DNA of 64,000 nucleotides from CADEFQ01 sp035433705 (lineage in GTDB: Bacteria > Pseudomonadota > Gammaproteobacteria > Steroidobacterales > Steroidobacteraceae). Shown here in pieces: positions 62,015-64,000 of the stretch. Where the stretch lies: NCBI GenBank assembly GCA_035433705.1, contig DAORVK010000009.1, forward strand, positions 18,263 through 82,262, written 5' to 3'. Each line of letters starts with the position of its first letter. The stretch's first letter is position 1. The notes under the pieces are model-generated. The model had not been told where the DNA came from. It saw only the letters and a list, made by a program, of their open reading frames with translations, and did no database searches. A program made the translations under genes and the position numbers.

Positions 62015-64000
62015 GTGAGCACAACACTGTCGGATCAGCTTGCGACCACCCCGCTGTATGGCAGTAATGCCGCCTACGTCGAGGGCCTCTACGACCAGTA
62101 TCTGCGCGATCCCGCGAGCGTCGGCGCCGCATGGCGCGAGTATTTCGCGCGCCTCGGCCCCACTCGCCAGGGTGAGCAGTCACACTCGGGCGTAGTCGCC
62201 GCGATCGCGCAGCGTGCGCGCCTGCCAAGACTCGCAGGCGCGCCGGCGCCTGTCGCGCTGAGCACAAATCTGGCGAACGCGAAGCAGGGCGCAGTCGCAA
62301 GACTCGTGCAGATCTGGGCGAATCGCGGCCACCTGGTTGCGCAGCTCGATCCGCTCGGCCTGCTCGAGCGCCCGATGCCGCGTGTGCTCGAACTCGACTA
62401 TTTCGGCCTCACCGAAGCCGACCTCGATACCGAATTCTTCACCGGCAGCCGTTCGGGCTCGATCGCACAGCGCCTGCCGCTGCGCGAGATCATCACACAG
62501 CTGCGCCTCATCTACGGCGGACCGATCGGCGCCGAGTTCGCGCACGTGTCGGACACCGAACAACGCCTGTGGCTGCAGGACGAGTTCCAGGCAGGCAGGT
62601 TGCTCGGCACGTTCACGGCCGACGAGAAGAAGAATTTTCTCTGGCAGCTCACGACAGCGGAAGGCCTCGAGCGCTATCTGCACACGAAGTACGTCGGCCA
62701 GAAGCGCTTTTCGCTCGAAGGGGGCGATGCGCTCATTCCGCTGCTCGATGATCTCGTACAGCGGGGCGGCGTCGCTGGCATCGAAGAGTGCATCATCGGC
62801 ATGGCGCATCGCGGGCGCCTCAATGTGCTGGTCAACGTGCTGGGCAAGTCACCCTCGGTGCTGTTCTCGGAGTTCGAGGGCAAGTACGACACGGCGCACC
62901 TGCAGGGTTCCGGCGACGTGAAATACCACAAGGGCTTCTCGGCGGACCTGCGCACGCCGGGTGGCAACGTGCACGTCGCGCTCGCGTTCAACCCGTCGCA
63001 CCTCGAAATCGTCAATCCGGTCGTCGAGGGGTCGGTGCGCGCGCGTCAGGAACGCCGTGGAGATACGGCTCGCGATCGCGTGCTGCCGATCCTGATCCAC
63101 GGCGACGCCGCATTCGCTGGCCAGGGCGTCGTGATGGAGACCTTGCAGTTGTCGCAGGTGCGCGGGTTTGCGACCGGCGGCACCGTGCATATCGTGGTGA
63201 ACAACCAGGTGGGCTTCACGATCTCCAATCCGGAGGATGCGCGCTCGACCATGTACTGCAGCGACATCGCGAAGATGCTCGAAGCGCCGATCTTCCACGT
63301 CAATGCCGATGACCCGGAGGCCGTGGTGTTCGTCACGCGTCTCGCGCTCGCCTATCGCATGCGCTTTCACCAGGACGTCGTGATCGATCTCGTGTGCTAT
63401 CGGCGTCACGGACACAATGAGGCTGACGAGCCGGCCGCCACGCAGCCGCTCATGTATCAGGCCATCCGCAAGCAGCCGACCGCCCGCAAGATCTACGCCG
63501 ACCGCCTCGTCGCCGAGGGCGTGATCACTGAGGCGGAGGCAACGGGCTTCATTGAGCAATATCGCACCGGGCTCGACGAAGGGCGACCGCAGGCGCGCGC
63601 CTCGCTCGGCATGATCGGCAACACGTACACGGTCGACTGGAGCAAGTACGCGGCGGTCGACTGGCAGGAGCGGGTCGGAAGCGTCGGGCCCGAGCGACTG
63701 CGCGCGCTCGGTGAGCGCATCACCGCGGTGCCGCCCGCATTCACGCTGCACCCACGCGTGGCGCATGTCATCGCGAACCGCGTGAAGATGCTCGCGGGAG
63801 AGCTGCCGTTCGACTGGGGTTGCGCCGAGACGCTCGCCTATGCGTCTTTGCTTGAAGAGGGTTTCCCGGTGCGTATCAGCGGGCAGGACGTGGGTCGCGG
63901 CACCTTCTTCCATCGGCACGCGGTGCTGCACGAGCAGCAGTCCGATGCCGTGCACATTCCGCTGCAGCACGTGAAGCCCGATCAGCCGCGCTTCCAGGTG
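62015..64000 (+). CDS. sucA: 2-oxoglutarate dehydrogenase E1 component (3' part outside the window)
   Basis: The first 662 codons of sucA, from a GTG at 62015, run through the right edge. Visible hallmarks are the N-terminal LYGSNAAYVEGLYDQYLRDP (E2-binding region, residues 14-33), ECIIGMAHRGRLNVLVNVLGK near 254, and the thiamin-diphosphate site GDAAFAGQGVVMETLQL ... VVNNQVGFT near 367-400. It decarboxylates 2-oxoglutarate in the TCA cycle as part of the E1-E2-E3 complex; sucB should follow outside the window. This is a chromosomal core gene. Confidence 0.95.
   Translation, partial: MSTTLSDQLATTPLYGSNAAYVEGLYDQYLRDPASVGAAWREYFARLGPTRQGEQSHSGVVAAIAQRARLPRLAGAPAPVALSTNLANAKQGAVARLVQIWANRGHLVAQLDPLGLLERPMPRVLELDYFGLTEADLDTEFFTGSRSGSIAQRLPLREIITQLRLIYGGPIGAEFAHVSDTEQRLWLQDEFQAGRLLGTFTADEKKNFLWQLTTAEGLERYLHTKYVGQKRFSLEGGDALIPLLDDLVQRGGVAGIEECIIGMAHRGRLNVLVNVLGKSPSVLFSEFEGKYDTAHLQGSGDVKYHKGFSADLRTPGGNVHVALAFNPSHLEIVNPVVEGSVRARQERRGDTARDRVLPILIHGDAAFAGQGVVMETLQLSQVRGFATGGTVHIVVNNQVGFTISNPEDARSTMYCSDIAKMLEAPIFHVNADDPEAVVFVTRLALAYRMRFHQDVVIDLVCYRRHGHNEADEPAATQPLMYQAIRKQPTARKIYADRLVAEGVITEAEATGFIEQYRTGLDEGRPQARASLGMIGNTYTVDWSKYAAVDWQERVGSVGPERLRALGERITAVPPAFTLHPRVAHVIANRVKMLAGELPFDWGCAETLAYASLLEEGFPVRISGQDVGRGTFFHRHAVLHEQQSDAVHIPLQHVKPDQPRFQV

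Overview
High-GC bacterial DNA with dense, overlapping operons, TonB-dependent receptors, an Lrp/leuA pair and a sucA gene. This fits a Pseudomonadota chromosome, most likely a gammaproteobacterium of the Nevskiales/Steroidobacter type. That placement is inferred from gene content only; no rRNA or marker phylogeny is available in the window.

Layout. (1) 1-4745: a truncated LysR regulator diverges from a two-hotdog dehydratase; then come a small phage-ABA-sandwich-like protein, an NAD-dependent epimerase and a YtcJ-type amidohydrolase. (2) 4759-7074 (minus): a TPR / DUF4037 / DUF4125 operon. (3) 7272-42400: a large catabolic island. It holds a SnoaL-like protein, two luciferase-family oxidoreductases, a LuxR regulator, a metal-dependent amidohydrolase, CaiB/BaiF CoA-transferases (one a double-domain fusion), four acyl-CoA dehydrogenases in two adjacent pairs, a 3-hydroxyisobutyrate-dehydrogenase-like enzyme, a carboxymuconolactone-decarboxylase-like protein, an AraC regulator, a TonB receptor, an MFS carrier, an SDR, two hotdog thioesterases, two enoyl-CoA hydratases, a CitE-like lyase, MaoC/HTD2-type hydratases, a complete three-subunit acetone-carboxylase-like enzyme, a nitronate-monooxygenase-family flavoprotein and a one-polypeptide class I CoA-transferase. 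Together these look like uptake, CoA activation, ATP-dependent carboxylation of a ketone-like intermediate, and beta-oxidation-style breakdown of an unidentified hydrophobic (terpenoid, steroid or aromatic-ketone-like) substrate. (4) 42495-61979: housekeeping and envelope genes: a histidine phosphatase, a peroxiredoxin, a fluoride riboswitch with crcB and DUF190, tRNA-Ala(CGC), leuA and lrp, a large secreted protein, tRNA-Arg(CCT), an EAL/HDOD protein, an ECF sigma/putative anti-sigma pair, an M28 peptidase plus a decayed M28 paralogue, a second TonB receptor and an MgtC/DUF4010 membrane protein. (5) 62015-end: the 5' part of sucA.

The most interesting signals are a 12-bp palindrome, GTCYGNNCAGAC, that recurs in four promoter regions of the catabolic island and nowhere else intergenic that I found (a candidate regulon operator); the acetone-carboxylase-like operon embedded in a CoA-thioester pathway; a perfect 32-bp-arm inverted repeat present twice about 8 kb apart; and a fluoride riboswitch before crcB. 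All functional calls come from reading motifs and family resemblance by eye; no search was run.
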